Assembly: GCF_020217005.1 (NCBI RefSeq)
Contig: NZ_JAIWOI010000065.1
Span: 1 to 10,000 of the forward strand
Length of the DNA stretch: 10,000 nt
Reading direction: 5' to 3'
Source: Rheinheimera sp.
GTDB taxonomy: Bacteria; Pseudomonadota; Gammaproteobacteria; Enterobacterales; Alteromonadaceae
Shown here: positions 1 to 5,424 of the stretch, in pieces
Layout: each line of letters opens with the position of its first letter
How positions within the stretch are numbered: position 1 is the first letter of the stretch
The notes under the pieces: generated by a model
Database searches by the model: none
What the model saw: only the letters and a program-made list of their open reading frames with translations
Told to the model about the DNA's origin: nothing
Position numbers and translations under genes: made by a program

Positions 1-643
1 GCAGCTGGAATAAAAACTGAATTAAACCACCTAAAAATACCCCCCAGGCAATAGCTTCAGCCGGGTTTTGCATCTGTGGAGCTAAATAAATAGCGGCACC
101 TATCATGGCAATATTTAAAAACACCGGTGTAAAAGCCGCGACCGCAAACTTGTTATAGGTATTCAGCACTGCCCCAGACAAGGCAACAAAGGTGATAAAC
201 CATAAATACGGAAAAGTAATTTTTAATAGGAAACTGGCCTGCAGATATTTGTCACCCTCTGGAGCACCATCCAGATAGGCACTAAACCAGCCCGCGCCAA
301 ACAACATCATCAGTACAGGAGAACCAATTACTGCAAGTAATGTCACACCGGTCACTACAATACCTAAGGTCCCGGCGGCTTTGGCGATTAGTTCCCTTAC
401 AGCATCGTCACCATGTTTTTCTTTTACTTCAGCCAGTACAGGCACAAAAGCTTGCGAAAATGCACCTTCAGCAAATAAACGTCGTAAAAAATTAGGAATA
501 CGGTTAGCCATAAAAAATACGTCGGCCATAGCACCCGCACCTAATACATTGGCGACAATCACATCACGAACTAAGCCCAGAACCCGTGAAATAAGGGTCA
601 TAAAGCTTACGATCATGCCTGATTTTAATAATTTTCCTGACAC
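1..643 (-). CDS. murJ: MurJ lipid II flippase, N-terminal part (runs off the left edge)
   Basis: MurJ (MviN) is the inner-membrane MOP-superfamily transporter that flips lipid II for peptidoglycan synthesis. Read on the minus strand, the frame is open for 214 codons and starts MSGKLLKSGMIVSF. It continues with SRVLGLVRD and then NRIPNFLRRLFAEGAFSQAF, the signature of the family's first helices. R20, R26, D41 and R54 line up, with an offset of two, with residues I remember as functionally important in E. coli MurJ (R18, R24, D39, R52). Several hydrophobic segments follow. I chose the GTG at 643 because AGGAG lies six bases upstream. An in-frame ATG at 664 would add seven residues (MSLQEQS) but has a poor ribosome site. 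The gene is divergent from rpsT, an arrangement I recall from Shewanella/Alteromonas relatives, where ribF and ileS usually lie nearby. The C-terminal part is outside the window. Confidence 0.96.
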   Translation of the reverse strand, partial: MSGKLLKSGMIVSFMTLISRVLGLVRDVIVANVLGAGAMADVFFMANRIPNFLRRLFAEGAFSQAFVPVLAEVKEKHGDDAVRELIAKAAGTLGIVVTGVTLLAVIGSPVLMMLFGAGWFSAYLDGAPEGDKYLQASFLLKITFPYLWFITFVALSGAVLNTYNKFAVAAFTPVFLNIAMIGAAIYLAPQMQNPAEAIAWGVFLGGLIQFLFQL

Positions 644-742
644 GGACTGCTCCTGCAACGACATTTCTGCTATTTTCACCCGAGTCAAACTGGATTACCA
701 GCCAAGTGCTGATTTTATTCTGCAATCAGTCAAGGAAAGCAT

Positions 743-773
743 TTGACAAGGGCCTACAAAATAGGCATATTAT
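743..773 (+). promoter_or_regulatory. rpsT promoter (sigma70-type)
   Basis: A perfect -35 box TTGACA (743-748) is followed by CATATT at 766-771 (17-bp spacer) or TATTAT at 768-773 (19-bp spacer). A GC-rich stretch (GCGGCC) sits just after the -10, as in stringently controlled ribosomal promoters. The spacer holds a small palindrome, GCCTA-CAAAA-TAGGC (752-766), which could be a protein site or chance. The leader to the rpsT start would be about 35 bases. Confidence 0.75.
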
Positions 774-815
774 GCGGCCTTTAAAGGTCCCGGTTTAGTT
801 TTTAGGAGTGTTACC

Positions 816-1091
816 TTGGCTAACATTAAGTCTGCTAAGAAGCGCGCTATTCAATCAGAAAAGCGTCGTCAGCAAAACGCAAGTCAGCGCTCAATGATGC
901 GTACTTTCATGAAGAAAACATACGCTGCAGTGTTAACTGCTGACTTAGCTGCTTCACAAGAAGCGTTCAAAAAGATGGTTCCAATTTTGGATCGTATGGC
1001 GGACAAAGGTCTGATCCATAAGAACAAAGCTGCCCGTCATAAGTCACGCTTAAACGCACACGTTAAAGCTTTAGCTACTAAAGCTGCGTAA
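816..1091 (+). CDS. rpsT: 30S ribosomal protein S20 (TTG start)
   Basis: S20 is a primary 16S rRNA-binding protein of the small ribosomal subunit. The 91-residue product starts [20 protein letters not shown] and is lysine/arginine-rich throughout. It ends with the typical helix [20 protein letters not shown] and a short alanine/lysine tail. Its length is close to that of E. coli S20. The start is TTG, with AGGAG seven bases upstream and no in-frame ATG upstream of it. E. coli rpsT also starts with UUG, and this weak start is part of S20 translational autoregulation there, so the same control is likely here (inference). The gene stands alone between its own promoter and a strong intrinsic terminator, and is divergent from murJ. 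Confidence 0.98.
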   Translation: MANIKSAKKRAIQSEKRRQQNASQRSMMRTFMKKTYAAVLTADLAASQEAFKKMVPILDRMADKGLIHKNKAARHKSRLNAHVKALATKAA

Positions 1092-1094
1092 TAT

Positions 1095-1124
1095 CAATAG
1101 GCTGTTGTCCGCAACAGCTTATTG
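1095..1124 (+). other. Hairpin in the rpsT 3' UTR
   Basis: Four bases after the rpsT stop codon, GCTGTTG (1101-1107) pairs with CAACAGC (1112-1118) around the tetraloop TCCG. Flanking CAATA/ATTG bases could lengthen the stem with a bulge. No T tract follows, so it is more likely a 3'-end-protecting structure or pause hairpin than the terminator itself, which comes 17 bases later. Confidence 0.55.
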
Positions 1125-1136
1125 TGAAAGTGCAAT

Positions 1137-1165
1137 AAAAAAACCACCGCAAGGTGGTTTTTTTA
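1137..1165 (+). terminator. Intrinsic terminator of rpsT
   Basis: AAACCACC (1141-1148), loop GCAA, GGTGGTTT (1153-1160) form an 8-bp stem with a GNRA-type loop. It is followed by four more Ts and preceded by an A-run (from 1137), the pattern of a Rho-independent terminator. It is correctly placed 50 bases after the rpsT stop. Confidence 0.93.
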
Positions 1166-1394
1166 TTCGCTACCATCCATGGTGCTCACCCTTAAGGGCC
1201 ATCGTCGCTTCGCTCCAATGTTAACAATTGCTCCATGCCATTGTTTATTCGCCGTCGTCTATGACGCTATCCGGCCAGTGGGCACAGCCACTGGCGCTCA
1301 GTCGGGCATTGCCAAACTGTTGGCAATGCTATTTCCGCCTTCACCCTTCGGGCCAACGCATTGCGTTGTTCAAAATTGCTCCCGGCAATTTTGT
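1165..1394. repeat. 230-bp palindrome-rich repeat unit, copy 1 (complete unit)
   Basis: This non-coding unit begins ATTCGC immediately behind the rpsT terminator and is followed head-to-tail by a second copy. It contains a dense series of inverted repeats: ACCAT-CC-ATGGT (1172-1183), the palindrome CCCTTAAGGG (1189-1198), CGTC...GACG (1253-1266), GCCAGTGG/CCACTGGC (1274-1295), GCATTGCCAA/TTGGCAATGC (1306-1329, 10 bp with a 4-nt loop), CAACGCA-T-TGCGTTG (1354-1368) and CAAAATTGC/GCAATTTTG (1371-1393). Open frames crossing it on both strands are best explained by lack of stops: the 230-bp period is not a multiple of three, so no frame repeats. It is probably a dispersed extragenic repeat of this lineage (inference). 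Confidence 0.9.
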
Positions 1395-1585
1395 ATTCGC
1401 TACCATCCATGGTGCTCCCCCTTAAGGGCCATCGTCGCTTCGCTCCAATGTTAACAATTGCTCCATGCCATTGTTTATTCGCCGTCATCCATGACGCTAT
1501 CCGGCCAGTGGGCACAGCCACTGGCGCTCAGTCGGGCATTGCCAAACTGTTGGCAATGCTATTTCCGCCTTCGCCCTTCGGGCCA
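1395..1585. repeat. 230-bp repeat, copy 2 (truncated to 191 bp)
   Basis: This copy matches 1165-1355 with four substitutions: 1188 A to 1418 C, 1257 G to 1487 A, 1260 T to 1490 C, and 1343 A to 1573 G. Identity ends at GGGCCA, so the CAACGCA and CAAAATTGC hairpins are missing. The change at 1487 turns a G-T pair into A-T in CGTCAT-CC-ATGACG. The change at 1573 adds a G-C pair to GCCC-TTC-GGGC. The change at 1490 is in a loop. The change at 1418 breaks the optional GGTG-CT-CACC pairing. The copy ends 21 bp from the stop codon of the leftward ArsR gene and may serve as its 3' structure. Confidence 0.9.
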
Positions 1586-1606
1586 GCTAAAGCCTCTGCC
1601 AGTTTT

Positions 1607-1906
1607 TTATTTCTTCTCACAATAGAGTTTATGCAGCAGTCCAATCAAAGCGACTGCCTCTTCACTGTGAATACGATAAAACACGGTTTGCGCTTCTTTG
1701 CGGGTTTTAACCAGTTTTTGTCGTCTGAGTACAGCTAAGTGCTGAGACAAAGCCGACTGACTTAAACCCAATTTTTCATTCATTTCGGTGACTGATAGCT
1801 CAGACTCCAACAAATAACACAAAATCAGCAAGCGGCGTTCATTGGAAACCGCCTTCAGCAGCTTGGCTGCCTGCGCCGAATTCTTCAGCATTTCTTCCAA
1901 TTTCAT
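1607..1906 (-). CDS. ArsR-family regulator, YgaV/BigR/SqrR-like (candidate persulfide sensor)
   Basis: This is a winged-helix dimeric repressor of 99 residues. The order is an N-terminal helix (MLKNSAQAAKLLKAVS), RRLLILCYLL, a helix-turn-helix around LSVTEMNEKLGLSQSALSQHLAVLR, and a wing with TRKEAQTVFYRI. This is the layout of E. coli YgaV and of BigR/SqrR. Two cysteines, C30 (LLILC) and C96 (HKLYC), are 66 residues apart, the spacing I recall for the sulfur-sensing pair in SqrR and BigR. The metal-site ELCVCD motif of classical ArsR is absent. I prefer the ATG at 1906 because it gives the YgaV length and because a likely -10 box overlaps the upstream in-frame ATG at 1936, which would add ten residues. 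The ribosome site is weak for both. No sulfur-oxidation genes are visible nearby, so the target is unknown. The family call is firm; the ligand is inferred. Confidence 0.88.
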   Translation of the reverse strand: MKLEEMLKNSAQAAKLLKAVSNERRLLILCYLLESELSVTEMNEKLGLSQSALSQHLAVLRRQKLVKTRKEAQTVFYRIHSEEAVALIGLLHKLYCEKK

Positions 1907-1934
1907 TTTGTTGCTTCTTTGATCTAAAAACGAC

Positions 1935-1994
1935 ATTATGCCGCCGCGTAGTCTGCTGAAACAATACGATCTATTCTCATCTGTCGTGTTTCAG
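1935..1994 (-). promoter_or_regulatory. Promoter of the ArsR gene with a candidate operator palindrome
   Basis: On the minus strand, TTGTTT (1964-1959) and CATAAT (1940-1935) are spaced 18 bp. The -35 box lies inside the left arm of an 8-bp perfect inverted repeat, CTGAAACA (1956-1963) and TGTTTCAG (1987-1994), with centres about three helical turns apart. A dyad overlapping the -35 box is a reasonable autorepressor site. The predicted transcript would start near 1928, about 20 bases before the chosen start codon. Confidence 0.5.
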
Positions 1995-2092
1995 GCTGTA
2001 CCTGACTCATAGCTGCTCTACAGATGACGTCTGCCTGCAGCGAAGCTGAGAACAAAAAAACCGGGCAGACAACCAACTGCCAGTCTGAGCTT

Positions 2093-2122
2093 TTGGTCGC
2101 AATAGCGAGAGAAGCCTATGTT
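2093..2122 (+). promoter_or_regulatory. Possible promoter of the M28 peptidase gene
   Basis: TTGGTC (2093-2098), an 18-bp spacer and TATGTT (2117-2122) form a moderate sigma70 match. Transcription would start near 2129, which fits translation from 2173 and not from the upstream ATG at 2128. Confidence 0.3.
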
Positions 2123-2172
2123 CTGACATGCTACATTGTCCACACAATCAGACTACAGGGTGCACAACAAAG

Positions 2173-3510
2173 ATGAAATTTTGGCGTACGATCATTTCCA
2201 GCGCTTTATTTGCTCCAGCCGCTTGGGCTGCCACCACAGCGCTTTCATTAGACCAGGAGTTAGCCTATAAGCTGGTAGAGTCTCTGACCGTTGAAGTGGG
2301 ACCGCGCATAGCTGGCAGCGAAGCGGACCGCAGAGCGGTGCAGTGGGCTGTAACTAACTTAAAACAGCTGGGTTATGACAAAGTATGGACTGAAGAATTT
2401 GATATGCCTGGTTGGACCCGCGGCCAGGCCAGCCTTGCAGTGGTCTCGCCATTTACACAACCTTTTGTCCTGACTTCATTAGGCGGCTCCGTTGGAACGC
2501 CTGCCACAGGTATTACCGCCTCTGTGGTGATGTTTGACAGTATTGAAAGCCTCGAAAAAGCCGATGCGGCATCAGTTAAAGGTAAAATTGTTTTTATTAA
2601 TAAGCCAATGGCCAAAGACAAATCAGGCTCCTTTTATGGTCAGGTGGTCGCGGCTCGCTCCCGTGGTGCCGTGGAAGCTGCAAAGCTGGGGGCCGTGGCT
2701 ATAGTGATTCGTTCTGTGGGTACCAGCAATAACAGATTTGCACATACCGGAACTATGAAATACGACGAGACTATTCCTAAAATTCCTGCTGTGGCCATCT
2801 CTGTGCCTGATGCACAGAACCTGGAAAAGATGCTGAAGCTTGCACCAAATGTAGAATTAAAACTACAAATGGAAAACCAACTGCACACCGCCACCAGCCA
2901 CAACGTCGTAGCTGAAATTACCGGGACTGAAAAACCAGAAGAAATTGTGCTGATCAGTGGCCATCTGGATTCTTGGGATCAGGGCACAGGGGCTTTGGAT
3001 GATGGTGCAGGAGTGGCTTTAGCTATGGCGACCGGCGCTTTAATTAAACAAAAAGCCAGACCTAAACGTACTATCCGTGTTGTGTTATATGGTAATGAAG
3101 AAGGTGGATTATTAGGTGCAAGAGCCTATGCAGCAAAGCATCATAACGATCTGGCGAAACATGTATTAGCTGCCGAGTCCGATTTTGGTGCAGGCCGCAT
3201 CTGGCAAATTGAAAGCCGTTTTGGTGACAAATCTTTGCCCTTTGCTAAAGAGCTTCAACAAAAACTCGCTCATCTGAATATTGCTTTAGGCGGCAATACC
3301 ACCTATGGCGGACCTGATGTTTCTGTATTAGCTCAGGCTGGTGTGCCCGTAGTGGCGTTATCTCAGGATGGCACCGACTATTTTGACTATCACCACACCC
3401 CAAATGACACCCTGGACAAAATAGATCCGGATTCCTTAAAACAAAACTTGCAAGCCTGGCTCATCATGACCGAAACTGTCGCCAACAGCACAGTTAACTT
3501 ACGTCACTAA
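2173..3510 (+). CDS. Exported M28-family zinc metallopeptidase with PA domain (PGCP/CPQ-like)
   Basis: This is a periplasmic or secreted aminopeptidase/carboxypeptidase of 445 residues. The ATG at 2173 starts a clear signal peptide (MKFWRTIISSALFAPAAWA, likely cut after AWA). The ATG at 2128 would add 15 polar residues in front, so I rejected it, although no strong Shine-Dalgarno is visible for 2173. A PA-like insert occupies about residues 105-235 (VVMFDSIESLEK...KGKIVFINKP). The catalytic di-zinc site is complete: H264 and D266 (SGHLDSW), bridging D277 in ALDDGAG, the E309-E310 pair in GNEEGG, D337 in ESDFGAG, and H407/H408 in FDYHHTPNDT. This set matches the M28 plasma glutamate carboxypeptidase group. 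The stop codon overlaps the next start (TAATG), so the two are probably co-translated. The natural substrate cannot be told from sequence. Confidence 0.93.
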   Translation: MKFWRTIISSALFAPAAWAATTALSLDQELAYKLVESLTVEVGPRIAGSEADRRAVQWAVTNLKQLGYDKVWTEEFDMPGWTRGQASLAVVSPFTQPFVLTSLGGSVGTPATGITASVVMFDSIESLEKADAASVKGKIVFINKPMAKDKSGSFYGQVVAARSRGAVEAAKLGAVAIVIRSVGTSNNRFAHTGTMKYDETIPKIPAVAISVPDAQNLEKMLKLAPNVELKLQMENQLHTATSHNVVAEITGTEKPEEIVLISGHLDSWDQGTGALDDGAGVALAMATGALIKQKARPKRTIRVVLYGNEEGGLLGARAYAAKHHNDLAKHVLAAESDFGAGRIWQIESRFGDKSLPFAKELQQKLAHLNIALGGNTTYGGPDVSVLAQAGVPVVALSQDGTDYFDYHHTPNDTLDKIDPDSLKQNLQAWLIMTETVANSTVNLRH

Positions 3511-4001
3511 TGGCCAAACAAATCAAAAAGGCCTCGTTATTAAGCGAGGCCGATAAACAAAAACTATTAAAAAAAGCTGGCAACAAAAAGCCAATATCCC
3601 AAACTCAGACTGCCTCGCCAATTCAGAGTATTCGCTCGACTTCGCGTTATGCAACGGACGCATCTGAAGATGAGCAAACCAAAGCTTCAAGCTCGTTCCT
3701 GGTTAAAGTATGGCTTGGTTTGGTCGCCATTCTGTTGGCTGCTTTTGTGCTAGCGCCTAAACCTCAACTGCTGGAATACCAAAGTGCAGGTTTAGTCACT
3801 CAGAGTATCTATATTCCAGGTTGGTTTGGTAAACCCGGTACTATTTTAGATACCAATCAACGTGCCATTCTAGCTGAAGATGAGCAAAGTCTGTATTTAT
3901 GCTTTGAAGGCCAAAGTAACGAACAATGTGCTAAATACCAATTACGTAAAGAACAGGGCCTCATTGCCGCTGCTATGTTTTGGTATTCATCGCGCCCCTG
4001 A
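3510..4001 (+). CDS. Hypothetical single-pass membrane protein coupled to the M28 peptidase
   Basis: I do not recognise this 163-residue protein. Residues 1-60 are polar and lysine-rich (cytoplasmic by the positive-inside rule). Residues 63-82 form one transmembrane helix (FLVKVWLGLVAILLAAFVLA). Residues 83-163 would face the periplasm and contain two cysteines, C131 and C140, that could form a disulfide. The ATG shares one base with the peptidase stop codon and there is no Shine-Dalgarno of its own. Translation therefore probably depends on re-initiation after the peptidase, which suggests a shared role at the cell envelope. Its stop lies 15 bp from the stop of the convergent membrane-protein gene. 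Codon use looks like that of the neighbours, and I regard the frame as real. Confidence 0.8.
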   Translation: MAKQIKKASLLSEADKQKLLKKAGNKKPISQTQTASPIQSIRSTSRYATDASEDEQTKASSSFLVKVWLGLVAILLAAFVLAPKPQLLEYQSAGLVTQSIYIPGWFGKPGTILDTNQRAILAEDEQSLYLCFEGQSNEQCAKYQLRKEQGLIAAAMFWYSSRP

Positions 4002-4016
4002 CACTGATTTTTACAA

Positions 4017-4376
4017 TCAGGAATTTCGACGCCAGCAAATCCGGCATAACCAAAGTTGTATCCCCAGCACCAGAAAAATCATAGCTGAGGGATACAGCAA
4101 AAAGCTCTGGGCATAGTTAAATAGCAAAACCCCACTAGTCAGATAAATAAAAGGCTGCAATTCATAACACCAAAACGGTAAAGCCCCCGCTCCTCTAAAT
4201 TTTACGCCGTATGGGCTACGGCGTTTGTCCGAACGTATCACCCAAACCACTGCGCCAATAAAAATCAGAGCCACACCGGACAAGGCAGCAGTCCAGTGCT
4301 GCAACCATAAAGCCGTTTGTGCACCGCTGACTACATAGAGATAAGGCAAAGTTTCATATAGACGTTCGGGAATCAT
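4017..4376 (-). CDS. Small polytopic membrane protein of unknown function
   Basis: This is a 119-residue hydrophobic protein starting MIPERLYETLPYLYVVSG. Hydrophobic stretches lie near residues 11-28, 31-49 (ALSGVALIFIGAVVWVI) and 75-113 (two segments, LQPFIYLTSGVLLF and AMIFLVLGIQLWLC). A positive loop RSDKRRSPYG lies between, so there are probably three to four inner-membrane helices. I chose the ATG at 4376 because GGAGG lies eight bases upstream. The in-frame ATG at 4430 lacks a ribosome site and lies upstream of a likely promoter for this gene. The gene converges on the M28-linked unit and its promoter is back-to-back with that of the smrA region. I cannot assign a family. Confidence 0.8.
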   Translation of the reverse strand: MIPERLYETLPYLYVVSGAQTALWLQHWTAALSGVALIFIGAVVWVIRSDKRRSPYGVKFRGAGALPFWCYELQPFIYLTSGVLLFNYAQSFLLYPSAMIFLVLGIQLWLCRICWRRNS

Positions 4377-4408
4377 CCTGCATTCCTCCAGAAGATTGGC
4401 CTTAGTCA

Positions 4409-4437
4409 AGTATAGCCAAAAGTTAATCACATGTTAT
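4409..4437 (-). promoter_or_regulatory. Promoter of the small membrane protein gene
   Basis: On the minus strand, ATAACA (4437-4432) and TATACT (4414-4409) have a 17-bp spacer. Transcription would start near 4402, giving a leader of about 25 bases to the GGAGG-preceded ATG at 4376. Confidence 0.45.
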
Positions 4438-4441
4438 TTAT

Positions 4442-4450
4442 TGGTATAAT
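4442..4450 (+). promoter_or_regulatory. Extended -10 promoter upstream of smrA
   Basis: TGG-TATAAT is a perfect -10 (4445-4450) with the TGn extension, which can work without a good -35; only TTAATC-like bases lie at the -35 position. The start would fall near 4457, 20 bases before the GTG of the small ORF at 4478. A second TATAAT at 4564-4569, with a poor -35 TGCGAC 17 bp upstream, could give a shorter smrA transcript. Confidence 0.55.
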
Positions 4451-4477
4451 TTGTTTCATAAAAACAGGAAGCTGGCA

Positions 4478-4657
4478 GTGAGCCACCAATTTTATCTGGT
4501 TGAAACCGTGCCGGATGAAGGCAAAACCTGGTTTCATTACTGCGACTTCAACTGGGCTAGGTATATAATGAGGCAATCCTCAGTCGGCTTAACGCGGAGT
4601 AGTAAGAATGCAGAACGAAGAGCTGGACTTATTTTTACAGGAAATGGCTGGAGTTAA
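4478..4657 (+). CDS. Candidate small protein (59 aa) overlapping the start of smrA
   Basis: I do not recognise this protein. The GTG at 4478 has AGGAAG six bases upstream and lies just behind an extended -10 promoter. The first 26 residues (VSHQFYLVETVPDEGKTWFH, then YCDFNW) use codons like those of neighbouring genes and form a plausible acidic, aromatic-rich peptide. From about residue 28 the sequence looks less protein-like (RQSSVGLTRSSKNAERRAG), and the frame runs 50 bp into smrA in a different phase. It could be a genuine small gene, an upstream ORF controlling smrA, or a decayed 5' fragment whose original stop is lost. The ATG at 4451 is in frame but lies upstream of the predicted transcript start. 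Confidence 0.4.
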   Translation: MSHQFYLVETVPDEGKTWFHYCDFNWARYIMRQSSVGLTRSSKNAERRAGLIFTGNGWS

Positions 4658-5186
4658 ACGCTTAAATGCGGACGCTCTGGCAGATCTTAATGGCGAGCAC
4701 AATCCGACTCTGGCGCAGTTGGCCAGACGTAAAGCCGCAGAACAGGAAATGGACTATGATCCCAATTACCTGAGCATGGAATATGTTGACCTGGTTGCGC
4801 CTGACGATGTGATCGCATACAAAAAAGATGGTGTACAAGACGGCGTCTATAAAAATCTGCGACTAGGTAAATACCAGATGGATGCAACCTTGAACCTGCT
4901 TGGAAAAACTCTGGTAGAAGCGCGTGCCGCTTTATTTAGTTTTATCGCAGATTGTCATCAGCGCGGTATACGGACGTTGTTGATCCATCATGGCATGGGA
5001 CGTGATAGTAAACCTCATCCAGCCATTCTGAAAAGTTACTGTTTTAAATGGTTGCCACAAATACCCGAAGTCTTAGCCTGCCATACAGCTCTTAAGCCTC
5101 ATGGTGGTTACGCCGCCACTTACGTACTATTGCAAAAAAATGCAGAACAAAAACGCGAAAATCGCGAAAGACATCAGAAAAAATAG
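4608..5186 (+). CDS. smrA: Smr-domain endonuclease SmrA (YdaL-like)
   Basis: This 192-residue protein matches E. coli SmrA/YdaL across its length, a protein reported to nick DNA. The N-terminal half (ELDLFLQEMAGVKRL, then DGVQDGVYKNLRLGKYQ at 74-90) is the SmrA-specific lead-in. The Smr domain spans about residues 92-178, with ATLNLLG where MutS2-type Smr domains have DLHG. It also has LLIHHGMGRDSK (124-135, the HGxG motif) and KPHGGYAATYVLL (163-175). The C-terminal tail is highly charged (QKRENRERHQKK). The ATG has GGAG eight bases upstream. The paralogue SmrB acts on collided ribosomes, but the missing DLH motif and the QDGV..LR.GKY signature favour SmrA. An ERIC-type repeat cluster begins about 40 bp after the stop. 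Confidence 0.92.
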   Translation: MQNEELDLFLQEMAGVKRLNADALADLNGEHNPTLAQLARRKAAEQEMDYDPNYLSMEYVDLVAPDDVIAYKKDGVQDGVYKNLRLGKYQMDATLNLLGKTLVEARAALFSFIADCHQRGIRTLLIHHGMGRDSKPHPAILKSYCFKWLPQIPEVLACHTALKPHGGYAATYVLLQKNAEQKRENRERHQKK

Positions 5187-5225
5187 CAAGCTGATTTTCA
5201 AAGCGATTAGAGCGATAAAAACCAA

Positions 5226-5259
5226 AGCCAACAAAGCTGCAGCTTCAAGTAAGCAGGGT
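5226..5259. repeat. Truncated ERIC-type element (right-end tail)
   Basis: These 34 bases are identical to 5350-5383, the right end of the complete ERIC-type element that follows, and lie in direct orientation 124 bp upstream. Weaker similarity may extend left to about 5203: GCGATTAGAGCGA resembles GTGATTGGGGCGA in the full copy, 10 of 13. The tail lacks only the final ATA and abuts the complete copy, as if a second element had entered the end of an older one. Confidence 0.85.
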
Positions 5260-5386
5260 TATACCCAAAGTAATTGGAGTTGCAGTGAGGCGGCAAGTGA
5301 GCGAGACCCCATGAACATAGTTGTCCTATGTGATTGGGGCGAGAAGCGCAGCCAACAAAGCTGCAGCTTCAAGTAAGCAGGGTATA
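5260..5386. repeat. ERIC-type repeat (127 bp, complete)
   Basis: The element starts TATACCC and ends GGGTATA, giving exactly 127 bp, the usual ERIC length. It is an imperfect palindrome: left arm AATTGGAGTTGCAG, then GGCGGCAAGTGAGCGAG; central hairpin CCCCA...CATAG-TTGTC-CTATG...TGGGG (5308-5338 region); then GGGGCGAGAAGCGCAGCCAA and right arm CTGCAGCTTCAAGTAAGCAG. This order matches my memory of the enterobacterial repetitive intergenic consensus. ERICs are non-autonomous, MITE-like and transcribed within intergenic regions. Here it lies between smrA and a convergent small gene. Confidence 0.88.
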
Positions 5387-5391
5387 TACAA

Positions 5392-5414
5392 ATACCCCCA
5401 AACTGCGGGGGTAT
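5392..5414. terminator. Strong GC-rich hairpin between convergent genes
   Basis: ATACCCCC (5392-5399) pairs perfectly with GGGGGTAT (5407-5414) around AAACTGC. It lies six bases after the ERIC element and 11 bases beyond the stop of the leftward small gene. No long T-run follows on the plus strand. On the minus strand the stem is followed by TTTGTATAT, a weak U tract, so it best fits a terminator for the leftward small gene. Confidence 0.55.
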
Positions 5415-5424
5415 CTGGTCAGTA

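Noticed and set aside
381..746. Plus-strand open frame of 121 codons
   Set aside because: It is the antisense shadow of murJ, whose minus-strand translation is unmistakable.
1267..1521. Minus-strand open frame of 84 codons across the tandem repeat, and plus-strand frames at 1179-1454 and 1361-1738
   Set aside because: They lie in the palindrome-rich repeat. The 230-bp period shifts the frame between copies, there are no ribosome sites, and the residues look arbitrary.
1165..1585. CRISPR array or phage attachment site
   Set aside because: There are only two long units without regular short spacers, and no cas genes, integrase or tRNA are nearby.
2128..2172. Upstream ATG adding 15 residues to the M28 peptidase
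   Set aside because: The extension would bury the signal peptide that starts at 2173, and it lies at the start point of the likely promoter's transcript.
4004..4020. CTGATT-TTTAC-AATCAG hairpin between convergent genes as a terminator
   Set aside because: The stem is six mostly A/T pairs without a T tract after it on either strand, and it overlaps the stop of the minus-strand gene. The evidence is too weak.
5101..5376. Plus-strand frame running from the end of smrA through the ERIC elements
   Set aside because: It is out of frame with smrA and mostly consists of repeat sequence, and there is no ribosome site.
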